NCBI GenBank assembly: GCA_016840025.1
Contig: JAEOTF010000395.1
Location: 1-39,921 of the forward strand
Direction: 5' to 3'
From: Candidatus Hodarchaeota archaeon
GTDB lineage: Archaea > Asgardarchaeota > Heimdallarchaeia > Hodarchaeales > YT1-039
Length of the DNA: 39,921 bases
The notes under the pieces were generated by a model, which was given only the letters and a program-made list of their open reading frames with translations, was not told the origin of the DNA and ran no database searches. Both the position numbers and the translations under genes were made by a program. Of this stretch, positions 1 to 8,042 are shown in pieces (the stretch's first letter is position 1; each line of letters starts with the position of its first letter).

Positions 1-606
1 AGGTTTTCTTCTTGGAACTAATTTAATCTCATCTGCAGGAGGGATAATTACTCTTTCCGACATATGAGAAACACATTCATCCATAAGGACTACTACAGGG
101 ACTCTGTATTGTTCGGACAGATTAAAGGCTTTAATCATAATATCAAAGCATTCTTGTACGGAATTAGGAGAAAGTGCAATGATTTCATAGTCTCCATGAC
201 TTCCCCAGCGCGCCTGCATGACATCTTGCTGACCAACGAGCGTTGGCAATCCGGTTGAGGGACCACCACGTTGAACATTAACTATTACTGTAGGACACTC
301 CATCATAACACCCAGCCCGATATTTTCCTGCATCAAGCTAAAGCCAGGACCAGATGTTGCGGTCATACTCTTGGCCCCACCCCAAGAAGCCCCTAAAATT
401 GCTGCCATAGAAGCAATCTCATCTTCCATTTGAATAAATACACCATCCACTTGTGGAAAACGAACTGAAACTCTTTCAGCAAGTTCAGTGGAAGGAGTAA
501 TTGGATAACCGCCAAAAAAGCGACAACCCGCAGCTATTGCACCTTCTGCTGCCGCAACGTTTCCTGTTAAATAATGAGTACCTGTCAGTACCCCAGAACT
601 TGACAA
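1..606 (-). CDS. korA: 2-oxoacid:ferredoxin oxidoreductase, alpha subunit (partial)
   Basis: Only the N-terminal 202 codons are in the window; the gene runs off the left edge. The translation carries the transketolase-like pyrimidine domain of the KorA/PorA family: a GNVAAAEGAIAAGCRFFGGY start, YPITPSTE, then QMEDEIASMAAILGASWGGA and TATSGPGFSLMQE. The family oxidises a 2-oxoacid with CoA and ferredoxin to acyl-CoA, CO2 and reduced ferredoxin in the cytoplasm. The only sensible start is the TTG at 606, since an in-frame stop lies just upstream and a GAGG ribosome site sits about nine bases before it. It follows the ferredoxin-like delta subunit by 12 bases. The delta-alpha order suggests a KorDABC-type (2-oxoglutarate) enzyme, but a pyruvate or branched-chain substrate cannot be excluded from this fragment. 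Confidence 0.87.
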   Translation of the reverse strand, partial: MSSSGVLTGTHYLTGNVAAAEGAIAAGCRFFGGYPITPSTELAERVSVRFPQVDGVFIQMEDEIASMAAILGASWGGAKSMTATSGPGFSLMQENIGLGVMMECPTVIVNVQRGGPSTGLPTLVGQQDVMQARWGSHGDYEIIALSPNSVQECFDIMIKAFNLSEQYRVPVVVLMDECVSHMSERVIIPPADEIKLVPRRKP

Positions 607-618
607 TTTAATCTAACC

Positions 619-918
619 TCATGTTGAAGATTTAGCTGCGGCTTTCTCTCTAGACTCCTTCTTTGATTGAGTAAAAATCGCAAATTCAGGACATATAAGC
701 TCACAATAGCCGCAATTGACGCAATATATCTCATCGGTATCTTCCTTAAGCTTGGGGAAATGATGTCCTTTTTGATTATATTCCGCGGATTCTTCAAGAA
801 CATGGCGCGGACAGAATTCAATGCAAAGATTACATCCTTTACAGCGATCTTTGATGATATAAACTATACCTCGCATCTCTTTCGGTTTTTCTGAGATAGA
901 TGCACCGATATACTTCAT
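619..918 (-). CDS. korD: 2-oxoacid:ferredoxin oxidoreductase, ferredoxin-like delta subunit
   Basis: This 99-residue protein has two classical [4Fe-4S] motifs: C26, C29, C32, C36-P and C66, C69, C72, C76-P. This is the bacterial-type dicluster ferredoxin fold that moves electrons out of the alpha/beta core of 2-oxoacid oxidoreductases. It starts the operon and is followed at once by the alpha subunit. A GAGGT ribosome site lies eight bases before the ATG, and the same GAGGT motif precedes the next gene. The C-terminal tail after the second cluster (KKESREKAAAKSS) is charged and probably disordered. Length fits the family. Assignment as delta subunit is firm; substrate specificity (2-oxoglutarate versus other 2-oxoacids) is inferred from gene order only. 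Confidence 0.85.
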   Translation of the reverse strand: MKYIGASISEKPKEMRGIVYIIKDRCKGCNLCIEFCPRHVLEESAEYNQKGHHFPKLKEDTDEIYCVNCGYCELICPEFAIFTQSKKESREKAAAKSST

Positions 919-1611
919 AATTTAACCTCAAATCCTTAATTTACAAAAGAAAAGATCATTATGCTGTTTTTCAGCGTTTAATTGAATATTAAAGATAGTT
1001 GTGAAGATTTCAAGTACATTTGTCCTTTTTATAGTAGAATGGTTTGCATTGTAGCGAGTTTTTCGTGTGTAAATCTTCGCAAGTCTCATTCTTCTTTCCT
1101 TCTGGATATCAAAGGGGTATATTTCATAAGTTTTTACTTTTTTTGAATTTTATTACATCATACGTAAGAGTTAGGAGAAAGCCGTTTGGATTCATTGTAT
1201 AGATGAATCGTAATATTTCAGTGTTTAAAGTACAATTATATTTGGGATATTTATTCTTTTCATTTAACATATATCTTAAATAGTATAAATAGATGTACGT
1301 TTTGGATTAACATATTTTTTAACTTTTAAATATTTGATCAAAATCAACGTTTTTACTGATCCTGTCATTATCCACGCCAAGTGAGACGAGAATAAGATAG
1401 AATCTACTTTTAAAACAGCGTTTACGAAATAAAATCCAACAAATATCGATATAATCTTAACAACATAAGTTTTGGGACCAATATAATCATTAGGAGTAGT
1501 ATATCCAACAAAAAAGCAATCTTCATATTATATATCGATTACATCAAAATTGTAATTCTTTTTTCTGCCAGCTAAGATCATTAAGATAGAACAAATGACA
1601 GTTCTTATGAA
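919..1611. other. AT-rich intergenic stretch, no gene recognised
   Basis: About 690 bases without a convincing reading frame, tRNA or repeat. It is very AT-rich, with several TATA-like stretches such as the one near 1280-1290 (AGTATAAATAG). The right end meets the degenerate trmO copy. It may be decayed sequence linked to the neighbouring transposon remnant, but nothing seen proves this. Confidence 0.5.
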
Positions 1612-1705
1612 TTAAACTCCCTTTCGTGGCTCTAAATTTGGTGAAAACCACTTTGAAAGTCTAACATTCAGAATACAATCCGATGAAGGAAGATACGCAT
1701 ACAAT
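1612..1705 (-). pseudogene. Degenerate second copy of the trmO 3' end
   Basis: Read on the minus strand, this segment encodes AYLPSSDCILNVRLSKWF followed by SPNLEPRKGV and a stop at 1612-1614. It aligns with the last 28 residues of the intact trmO at 2381-2854, with 21 of 28 identical by eye. The similarity stops abruptly near 1705; no N-terminal part of the gene is present. The two copies bracket the tnpB remnant. It has no start codon or ribosome site and is a gene fragment, not a functional gene. The divergence shows that the duplication is old or that the fragment came from a related genome. Confidence 0.8.
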
Positions 1706-1748
1706 GACTTTTTGCAAATCTACAATTGACCTGCTAAAGTGAGGAAGG

Positions 1749-1774
1749 GGCCGCTAGGTATGCGGATAGCGGCC
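1749..1774. repeat. GC-rich inverted repeat at the tnpB 3' end
   Basis: A perfect 8-base inverted repeat (GGCCGCTA / TAGCGGCC) with a 10-base loop lies 13 bases from the stop of the tnpB remnant. IS200/IS605 right ends carry subterminal hairpins, and TnpB guide (omega) RNAs overlap the tnpB 3' end, so this is a candidate relic of either. Confidence 0.45.
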
Positions 1775-1817
1775 AAGGGAGAAGATAAATGGGAAAATCG
1801 CACAGCGCCATGCCGAG

Positions 1818-1846
1818 ATCACGAATATGGCAAGCAGCTTCGTGAT
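1818..1846. repeat. Inverted repeat within the tnpB RuvC-III coding region
   Basis: A perfect 8-base inverted repeat (ATCACGAA / TTCGTGAT) with a 13-base loop, 44 bases from the other hairpin and inside the coding block for HHEAACHIRD. Two stems in the last 120 bases of a tnpB frame would fit an omega RNA scaffold, but coding constraint or chance is also possible. Confidence 0.35.
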
Positions 1847-2380
1847 GAGTGTTCACAAGTTGCTGACAGGCCGAACATCTGGCATAATCCCAAGTACCAT
1901 CTTGACGGACTAAACGTCCGGGAGGAGACATGGGACAAGAAGAATGTTGCCCCTGACTGGTATAGACCGGATTAACCTTCTGCAGAGTAATTGGACGGGC
2001 GGTGATATAACTCGCAAGGAGCACTGCACGCGAATAGAGGGCTTCTTCATCGGGCATGGCGAGGGCCGCTTTGGCTAACGCGCCCCGTGTACCTCGAACA
2101 GTCAAGTGGAGATCTTCAATGCAAAACAAGGAACAATAAGTCTGGATAAGGACGCTCGTGACGAACCGAAAACTGGCGCGTTTTAATTCGGCCAGAATAC
2201 GCGCCCGTCGGGCATAAACCCTATTTAGTTCCCCCCGCATCTTGGTTCTATAGCGGAGACTGAAAACCGATGGATAATGGCGAACCCATATCTCAGCTCG
2301 TGTTACTACTTTGCCTAATTGACTGATTACCTCCCCTAACTGCTCAGATTCAGTAAATTCGTCAAATCTGAGAATTCAAT

Positions 2381-2854
2381 CTATATCCCTTTCCTTGGCT
2401 CTAAGTTTGTGTTAAACCACGATGGCAGTTTAACATTAAGGATACAGTCGGAAGAGGGAAGATACGGTTTGATGTCAATGATTGGAGTGCCATCCTCCGC
2501 ATCTATACGATCAATTCTGAGAAGTCCTTCTTTTTCTTTGTACTCTAATAGTTCAACTATAGTAAGAGCAATTGGATTAGGACGCGCAGGGGACCTGGTC
2601 GTGAAAATTCCTGTGATGGGTGCGCCAGGATGACGTGGAGGAGTAGCTTGTAAGAGTTTTCTATCAGCAGTATTATCTTTTTTGTGAGGCCACCAGAATA
2701 CTAAGATATGGGAGAATTTTTCAATATTTTCCAATCCTAGGTGATATTGAGGGAAAATATGGAGAAATTCATTTGAGTTCTTTTTGCTAACCTCACCAAT
2801 TGGAACAAGTTTGTATTCTGCTTGAGTTAAATTATTCATGAGAAACCAACTCAT
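2381..2854 (-). CDS. trmO: TrmO-family tRNA methyltransferase (UPF0066/TsaA)
   Basis: The 157-residue product has the hallmark motifs of the TrmO family: a YKLVPIGEV beta strand at residues 14-22, HILVFWWP around residue 50, GIFTTRSPARPNPIALT in the middle, and DGTPIIDIKPYLP near residue 130. Family members use S-adenosylmethionine to N6-methylate threonylcarbamoyladenosine at position 37 of tRNA(Thr). Length is normal for an archaeal single-domain member. The true start may be the second ATG (2839), since neither ATG has a clear ribosome site. Its stop lies only three bases from the edge of the tnpB remnant, and a degenerate copy of its last 28 codons lies beyond that remnant, so its downstream context has been rearranged. 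Confidence 0.87.
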   Translation of the reverse strand: MSWFLMNNLTQAEYKLVPIGEVSKKNSNEFLHIFPQYHLGLENIEKFSHILVFWWPHKKDNTADRKLLQATPPRHPGAPITGIFTTRSPARPNPIALTIVELLEYKEKEGLLRIDRIDAEDGTPIIDIKPYLPSSDCILNVKLPSWFNTNLEPRKGI

Positions 2855-2926
2855 TTAGCACGGATGTTGTCTTTCCCAGTTGCTCTTCTTCGGATGTAAT
2901 TTAGAGGAAATATGCTCATTTATGTG

Positions 2927-4816
2927 TCATTTGGGGAATGTGAAATAAAATGTACTTCCTTTAGAAAGTTTAGACTCCACCCATACTTCTCCTCCATAGA
3001 GAGACACGATCTTTTTTACCACACTAAGACCGATGCCTATGTTTTCGCGTCCATTTTTCGTCGTATAGGTCTGAAAAGCTTCAAAAATTCTTACTAGATT
3101 TTCCTCTTTGATCCCGGAACCGTTGTCAGTAACACTAAACTTCCAAGAGTCACCAGTGTCCTCACAGGCAATTTTTATCTGCCCTTCGGCTTTATCCATG
3201 TACTTGATTGCATTGTCCAATAAATTCTGAAAAACTTGGGTGACACGAGTTATTTCACAAGATATTGCAGGTAGTTCGGTTTCAATCGTCACATGAATAT
3301 GTCCAGGAGGGTTCAAAAGCTCAATTATCCCGGGGAGTAGCTCATTAAGATGCACTTCTACTTTTGCCTCTTTAATACGACCAGCCCGAGAGTATCGGAG
3401 AATTCCATCAATAAGCTTGTTCATCCAGCCCACTCTATCAATAAGTAAATGAAGCATGGCCTTGCCGTCCGCCTCAAGCTTATCCTCATATTTTCTGATG
3501 ATGGCTGACGCTAAAAAGTTAACATTACGAAGAGGTGCTTTTAAATCATGGGAAACCACCGAAGCAAACTGTTCTAGCTCAGTATTAGATCGAGCTAGTT
3601 CATTTAGGAGAGTTTCAAGATTATTTTGATGTTTTCTTAGTTCTTTCTCTGCCTTTTTATAGTCGGTGATGTCACGGGCAAAAATTGCAAGTTGTTCCAC
3701 CTTACCTTGTGCATCAAAGATTGGATAGACGGAATTGTCATAAATCCTTCCCTCACGCTCATCCTCATAACGAAGAGGCTTCCCAGAGCGGACAACCTCA
3801 TCACTCTGCACCTTTCTCGCATTCCCAACCTTAGTAGGAAAATGGTCATAGATACATGTACCGACTAATTCAGCCACATTCTTTCCAATACTTTGCGCTG
3901 CTGCTTCATTAATAGCCAAGGTAAGCCCATTGGGATCCACTAACATTTCCGTGTCTAATGAGGCGTTCAGAAGACCTTGTGCTGTTTCATTACTCTTTCG
4001 AAGAGCCTCAGCCATCTTTTTTTGCTCAGTTATATCGGTGAAGACGGATAAGGTTCCTTGACGAGTTCCTGTTTCATCCAATAGAGGAGTAGCGCTAATG
4101 GATATCGGAAGAGAGGTTCCATCTTTTTTTAGAAGAGTACTTTCGTAGCTACTACTTATTCCATGGTTTCTCTTTACTACTTCGGCATTGATCGTCTCCA
4201 TTTCTTCAGAGGGTATCGTAACCTGGACTTGCTTTCCAATTAATTCCTCTTCAGTATATCCCAGCATCTCAGCTCCACGCGGATTAATAAAAGCAATTAT
4301 CCCGTTTTCATCTTCTAAAAGCACGCCCTCATGGAGTTTCTCTACTAGCATCTGGTATCTTTCTTTTTCTTTTCGCAGTGCTTCTTCCATTCGCTTACGT
4401 TTAGTAATATTATGAACAACGGTAATGATCTGATGAACTTCTCCATTATGGTCTACAATAGGGAGCTTTTGGACTTCACTAAAAAATTCATTATCCTTAA
4501 TCTTGGTTTGTTCTTCAGTGACGAGGGGTTTTCCGCTGTTAAGCACGCGGTGATATTCTTCAATGACACTAGCCTTTAAAAAGGGGAAAGCTTTCGATAA
4601 TGAGCGACCAATCACATCAGTTTCTAGGTTTAACTCTTTTAATTGTTTTTTGAGTCTTTTATTAACTAAAATAATTCGTAAATCAGCATCAACAATATGT
4701 ATACTATCGTCTAACAAATCTATTATTGTGGGGTATCCTGATTCCATTCTAGTATCCATAATTAACCCCATCGTTTGAAACCGAGCATAATTTAGTAGAA
4801 GATTAAAGGTTTTCAT
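2927..4816 (-). CDS. Soluble PAS-domain sensor histidine kinase
   Basis: The 629-residue product has three PAS domains (about 28-140, 150-265 and 275-390), each ending in the usual DIT or NIT motif, then a coiled coil and a HisKA dimerisation helix with the phospho-acceptor His423 in SVVSHDLKAPLR. The ATPase domain has an N box (NLLDNAIKY, from 531), a G1 box (DNGSG, from 564) and a G2 box (GIGLS, from 594). There is no transmembrane segment, so it senses a cytoplasmic signal, perhaps redox or a ligand. No response regulator is adjacent. An internal ATG at 4759 has a better ribosome site (GGGG six bases before it) than the first ATG and may be the real start, removing 19 residues without harming PAS1. 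Confidence 0.9.
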   Translation of the reverse strand: MKTFNLLLNYARFQTMGLIMDTRMESGYPTIIDLLDDSIHIVDADLRIILVNKRLKKQLKELNLETDVIGRSLSKAFPFLKASVIEEYHRVLNSGKPLVTEEQTKIKDNEFFSEVQKLPIVDHNGEVHQIITVVHNITKRKRMEEALRKEKERYQMLVEKLHEGVLLEDENGIIAFINPRGAEMLGYTEEELIGKQVQVTIPSEEMETINAEVVKRNHGISSSYESTLLKKDGTSLPISISATPLLDETGTRQGTLSVFTDITEQKKMAEALRKSNETAQGLLNASLDTEMLVDPNGLTLAINEAAAQSIGKNVAELVGTCIYDHFPTKVGNARKVQSDEVVRSGKPLRYEDEREGRIYDNSVYPIFDAQGKVEQLAIFARDITDYKKAEKELRKHQNNLETLLNELARSNTELEQFASVVSHDLKAPLRNVNFLASAIIRKYEDKLEADGKAMLHLLIDRVGWMNKLIDGILRYSRAGRIKEAKVEVHLNELLPGIIELLNPPGHIHVTIETELPAISCEITRVTQVFQNLLDNAIKYMDKAEGQIKIACEDTGDSWKFSVTDNGSGIKEENLVRIFEAFQTYTTKNGRENIGIGLSVVKKIVSLYGGEVWVESKLSKGSTFYFTFPK

Positions 4817-4880
4817 CGTCTTATTTTGAGAGTTGCTAAAAAATGAGAATATAAAAGGCTAGATAGAGAATGTTGAGTGA

Positions 4881-4908
4881 TATAAATACCGAAAATGTTT
4901 ATTTATAG
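4881..4908. promoter_or_regulatory. Divergent TATA boxes between the histidine kinase and MoxR genes
   Basis: TATAAATA at 4881-4888 on the plus strand and CTATAAATA at 4900-4908 on the minus strand lie only 11 bases apart. The minus one is well placed for the histidine kinase. The plus one would give a leader of about 165 bases for the MoxR gene. Initiation from one could interfere with the other. Confidence 0.45.
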
Positions 4909-4978
4909 CCGTTTAAAGACGAAGAATCCTTTGATATCGCCCGGGTTATACGTTAAATAGATAAGAGCTTGATTATCA

Positions 4979-5083
4979 ATGAAAAAGCGAATAAAATTGC
5001 AATGGAAAGAAGGCAAGCCGATGTACCGCATAAGATTTAGTGGGCACAACCTTACCCCTCAAGGAGTGTATAATGAGACATGA
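4979..5083 (+). CDS. Possible 34-residue leader or small protein coupled to the MoxR gene
   Basis: A short frame, MKKRIKLQWKEGKPMYRIRF plus 14 more residues, ends in a TGA that overlaps the ATG of the MoxR ATPase (ATGA). The MoxR ribosome site (AAGGAG) lies within it, 13 bases before the MoxR start. It is basic, with no recognised domain. A TTAAATAG element 20-25 bases upstream could serve a nearly leaderless transcript. It may be a real small gene, a regulatory leader frame, or chance. Confidence 0.25.
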   Translation: MKKRIKLQWKEGKPMYRIRFSGHNLTPQGVYNET

Positions 5084-5997
5084 CAGGTGATCAACAAGCA
5101 AGGGAGTTGGAACAATTAACACTCATACAGATTATTACCGAAATGAAAAAAAAGATCGTTGGGAATGAGGAACAGATTCAAATTGCTGCAGAAGCAATCA
5201 CATCAGGACTACCTTTGGTGATCGAAGGTGATGTAGGCACTGGGAAAACAGAACTTGCAAAAGCCTTATCCACTACTCTTAATCGTCCTTTCTATCGAGT
5301 CGATGGTAATGATGGCCTAAATGCTCTCAAACTAACCGGATGGTTTGATCCCCCCTTAGTTTTGCAGAAAGGGTTCAATGAGGACACTTTTATCCCTGGA
5401 CCACTGTCAAGAGCAATGAAAGAAGGAGGAATCTTTTTCTTTAATGAAACTAACCGAGCTCCATCTGAGTGTTCAAATGCAGTGCTTAGTTCGTTAGACG
5501 AGGGACTGCTAATTGTGCCGAAGCTTGGATCTATTAAAGCTCAGCATGGATTTACTGCTATTTTCACTATGAACCCGAAAGAGCATATAGCAACGAATCC
5601 TTTACCCAAAGCATTTTTTGACCGATGTGTTTGGATTAGTCTGGATCATCTTTCCATTGAAGAAGCGGTTAAAATTGTAGGACTGAGAACCAGATGTCAA
5701 GATGAGAATTTAATGTTAAGGATCTGCAGGATGGTTCAAAAAACCCGTAAGCATGAGGAACTAGAGCATGGGGCCTCCGTTCGCGGAGCTATTCAAATGA
5801 CTCAACTTTTAGATTTGAGACAATCTTATTCCCGAAATGATTTTCTAAAAGTAGCAATCTCTGTACTGAATCCCAAAATACGCTTGAGAGCGCAATCTCA
5901 AAAAACAAAACCAGAGATTATTGTAGAGATTGTTGATAAAGTACTATTGGATTCAAACAAAGATAAAGATCCAATATCGCCGGAATCAAAAAAATGA
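5080..5997 (+). CDS. MoxR-family AAA+ ATPase
   Basis: The 305-residue protein is a single AAA+ module: Walker A GDVGTGKT at 50-57, the MoxR-type helix-2 insert region (LNALKLTGWFDPPLVLQ), Walker B GGIFFFNE near 116-123, sensor 1 in AIFTMNP, and a C-terminal lid helical region containing the HGASVRGA sensor 2 motif. MoxR ATPases act as chaperones that load metals or remodel partner complexes, usually together with a VWA-domain protein. Here the stop overlaps the ATG of exactly such a protein by four bases, so the two are translated together and probably work as a pair. The client is unknown; no metalloenzyme gene follows them. Confidence 0.85.
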   Translation: MTGDQQARELEQLTLIQIITEMKKKIVGNEEQIQIAAEAITSGLPLVIEGDVGTGKTELAKALSTTLNRPFYRVDGNDGLNALKLTGWFDPPLVLQKGFNEDTFIPGPLSRAMKEGGIFFFNETNRAPSECSNAVLSSLDEGLLIVPKLGSIKAQHGFTAIFTMNPKEHIATNPLPKAFFDRCVWISLDHLSIEEAVKIVGLRTRCQDENLMLRICRMVQKTRKHEELEHGASVRGAIQMTQLLDLRQSYSRNDFLKVAISVLNPKIRLRAQSQKTKPEIIVEIVDKVLLDSNKDKDPISPESKK

Positions 5998-7037
5998 TCG
6001 CAGGGGACTCTTCTCAAGAGGAAGAGGATGATCCGGGCGGATATGAGCGAGAGACTGACAACGAAGATTTGTTAATAGAAGCTATAGTGGAGATAACGTC
6101 AGGTAATCCTCGACCAGCCGTATTGAGAATGTTAGCACTCCAATCCGCTCTTGCAGGAAACATTAATACTTTAAATGAAATAGCTGCTCAGTATCCAATC
6201 GTTGCTGCAAATGCTCTTAATCGTTTAACTAAATTTGATGAGGACCTTCCGAAAGACCCGATGGAACTCGGTAAACTCTTCTTTCAGACTCGTCGGTTTC
6301 TATCGGAAGAGATGAGGATTTTATTTTTAGCTCGTTTAATGCCCGGAGTATTAGAAAAAGCGTTTGAAATCCACGAAGAAGGTCTTAGAACACGAACTAT
6401 TAGTTATATTTCCTATGTCCCGGGCAAAGAGTGGGATTTAGAACGAACAATTGAAAATATGCTAAGTAGAGGAGAACAAGTCCCTAATTACGATACGATT
6501 GTGTGCCCTGAAACAAAAGAGAGTTCCCGTACTGTAGTAATTATGATCGATAAATCCCATTCGGTATTTCAGTATATGTTCCACATTATTCTGACAGCTT
6601 GTGCCTTAGCGTTTGGTATACGACGAGAGAATTATAGTATCATTGTTTTTGACTCCGCTCCATATGTTCTGAAAACTATGCCTGAAGCGCAGGATATTAA
6701 TCAAACTCTCGATGTTTTGTTATCTATCGATTCAGGGGGACGAACAGATCTAGCAACGGCTTTAAGTGCAGGGATCCAACAACTTGAGACTGTATCTACA
6801 GTAGAGAAAAAGATTGGTGTACTAATTAGCGACCTCGAACCGACAATGGGAAGCAACCCTCTTGTTTATGCAGAACAATTTTCTGATCTACGGGTTCTTT
6901 TTATTCCTCCTACACATATGCATAATCGATTCTTCCCCCTCCAAGAAAGTTTTGAAGCATTAAGTAATTGCCAGTTATATAGATTAGATAAAAAAACCAA
7001 AGTAGTAGATTTAGTAAGTAAAATTCTCTATTCTTAA
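5994..7037 (+). CDS. VWA-domain protein, partner of the MoxR ATPase
   Basis: The 347-residue protein begins with an acidic, probably flexible segment (SQEEEDDPGG), then a helical region to about residue 170, then a von Willebrand A domain. The metal-ion-dependent adhesion site is intact: DKSHS at 186-190, the threonine of GGRTDL at 251, and the aspartate of ISDLEP at 280. No signal peptide or membrane helix is present, so it acts in the cytoplasm. The four-base overlap with the ATPase gene and the helical-VWA layout match known MoxR-VWA pairs such as CoxD/CoxE and RavA/ViaA, in which the VWA protein recruits the client. Specific function is not known. Confidence 0.8.
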   Translation: MIAGDSSQEEEDDPGGYERETDNEDLLIEAIVEITSGNPRPAVLRMLALQSALAGNINTLNEIAAQYPIVAANALNRLTKFDEDLPKDPMELGKLFFQTRRFLSEEMRILFLARLMPGVLEKAFEIHEEGLRTRTISYISYVPGKEWDLERTIENMLSRGEQVPNYDTIVCPETKESSRTVVIMIDKSHSVFQYMFHIILTACALAFGIRRENYSIIVFDSAPYVLKTMPEAQDINQTLDVLLSIDSGGRTDLATALSAGIQQLETVSTVEKKIGVLISDLEPTMGSNPLVYAEQFSDLRVLFIPPTHMHNRFFPLQESFEALSNCQLYRLDKKTKVVDLVSKILYS

Positions 7038-7127
7038 TAGGTTTAGAAAAAACCGCAGGTGTCTCTTGTCTATGATTAACTAAAAAAATTCTTATAAGGT
7101 AAACCGTGTCTTTTAGGCTATGGTAGT

Positions 7128-8042
7128 TCACTCAACTAAACGAACGAATTGACCTTCATCAAAGATTTCTAATATTTCTCGATCACTTAAATAATTCAGC
7201 TCTTTCCGAGCGAGGACAGGTGGAATATCAAGAAGATTAGCTAATTTACGGACACTGATTTTATCTCCACCCATATTCGCCAAATAATAGATAATTTTCC
7301 CTTGATTGGATTCATCAAGGATCAGCTTGATGTGTCTATTAAGTACGAGTGGTTCTGATGCCCTACTAGCGAGTTTAAGTTCTGTTTCAAGTTTTTCTTT
7401 CTGTGCGCGCATCTGTTTCAGTTCTTCATGGAGATTACGGGCCAGTTTTCGCGCTTCACCGAATTTATGGGCTCTTTTACCTGCTAATTCCAATTTATGT
7501 TTGAGATCTTCTACCTGAGCTGTAGCATCGGAAGCTTGTTTTCGCGCATGTGCTAATTCCTCTTCTAAAATACTTGTATCTCTTCCACCCTGTCCTTGAA
7601 CATTCTCGAGTTCAGCTACAGTTGAATTTAATTGTGAATTTAATTGATTTTTTTCCAGAAGTAACCCTTGAATAGTTTCTTCCTTCTCTTTCAAGGATGA
7701 TTGGAGTTTTTCAATCTGAATTTTAGCTACGGAAAGTAACTTTGCTACTTCTTTATTAGGAATAGGAGAAGCATCAGGTGTTAGAAAAGCAGACTGAGAA
7801 CCTTGCAGCTCTTGACCGCGTTCCTGCATAAGTTGTTCGATTTGTACCTGTACTTGAAGATTTTTTTCTTTTTCTTCCTTCAAACTCCTTTTCAAGTTCT
7901 CGATAGAGTCTCGGCTCTGCTCGATTAGAGCCTTCAGTTCAGGTTGAGGCATAGAGGAAGTTTGAGGTACTCCACCCTTAATTGCTCTGAGTTGAGCTTC
8001 CAATTCTTGAACTCTGGTACGTAGGCGACTTTCTTCATCCAT
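7128..8042 (-). CDS. Long coiled-coil protein with C-terminal winged helix
   Basis: Residues 1-225 are an almost unbroken heptad-rich coiled coil, with only a short non-helical insert around residue 85 (TPDASPIPNKE). Residues 230-304 look like a winged helix-turn-helix (HIKLILDESNQGKIIYYLAN, then ISVRKLANLLDIPPVLARKE and LNYLSDREILEIFDEG). The winged helix suggests nucleic-acid or protein binding; the coil suggests a dimeric scaffold. It faces the MoxR-VWA pair convergently and the helical/JAMM pair divergently. I do not recognise a named family. A TATA-like element (TTTTAAATA, 8108-8116) is placed for it. Confidence 0.75.
   Translation of the reverse strand: MDEESRLRTRVQELEAQLRAIKGGVPQTSSMPQPELKALIEQSRDSIENLKRSLKEEKEKNLQVQVQIEQLMQERGQELQGSQSAFLTPDASPIPNKEVAKLLSVAKIQIEKLQSSLKEKEETIQGLLLEKNQLNSQLNSTVAELENVQGQGGRDTSILEEELAHARKQASDATAQVEDLKHKLELAGKRAHKFGEARKLARNLHEELKQMRAQKEKLETELKLASRASEPLVLNRHIKLILDESNQGKIIYYLANMGGDKISVRKLANLLDIPPVLARKELNYLSDREILEIFDEGQFVRLVE

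Larger units (their letters stand above)
1734..2375 (-). pseudogene. 5'-truncated TnpB (IS200/IS605-type OrfB) remnant
   Basis: An open frame of 213 codons runs from just after a stop at 2376-2378 to the stop at 1734; an ATG at 2240 is internal to the similarity. It corresponds to the C-terminal half of TnpB: a basic helix region (KMRGELNRVYARRARIL), the RuvC-II block with the glutamate in CIEDLHL, the TSQ sequence followed by a zinc ribbon (HSSC then CSAC), and the RuvC-III block NTHHEAACHIRDLG. The RuvC-III aspartate expected just after the ribbon appears replaced by Asn, and the first ribbon cysteine by His. The RuvC-I half is missing, so it cannot be an active nuclease. No TnpA is nearby. 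It is clearly richer in G+C than its neighbours, a sign of transfer. Confidence 0.7.

Noticed and set aside
64..258. Plus-strand frame of 64 codons at the left end
   Set aside because: It is antisense to the clear korA coding sequence and has no recognisable motif.
1739..1975. Plus-strand frame of 78 codons
   Set aside because: It is the opposite strand of the GC-rich tnpB remnant, where stops are rare; no family resemblance.
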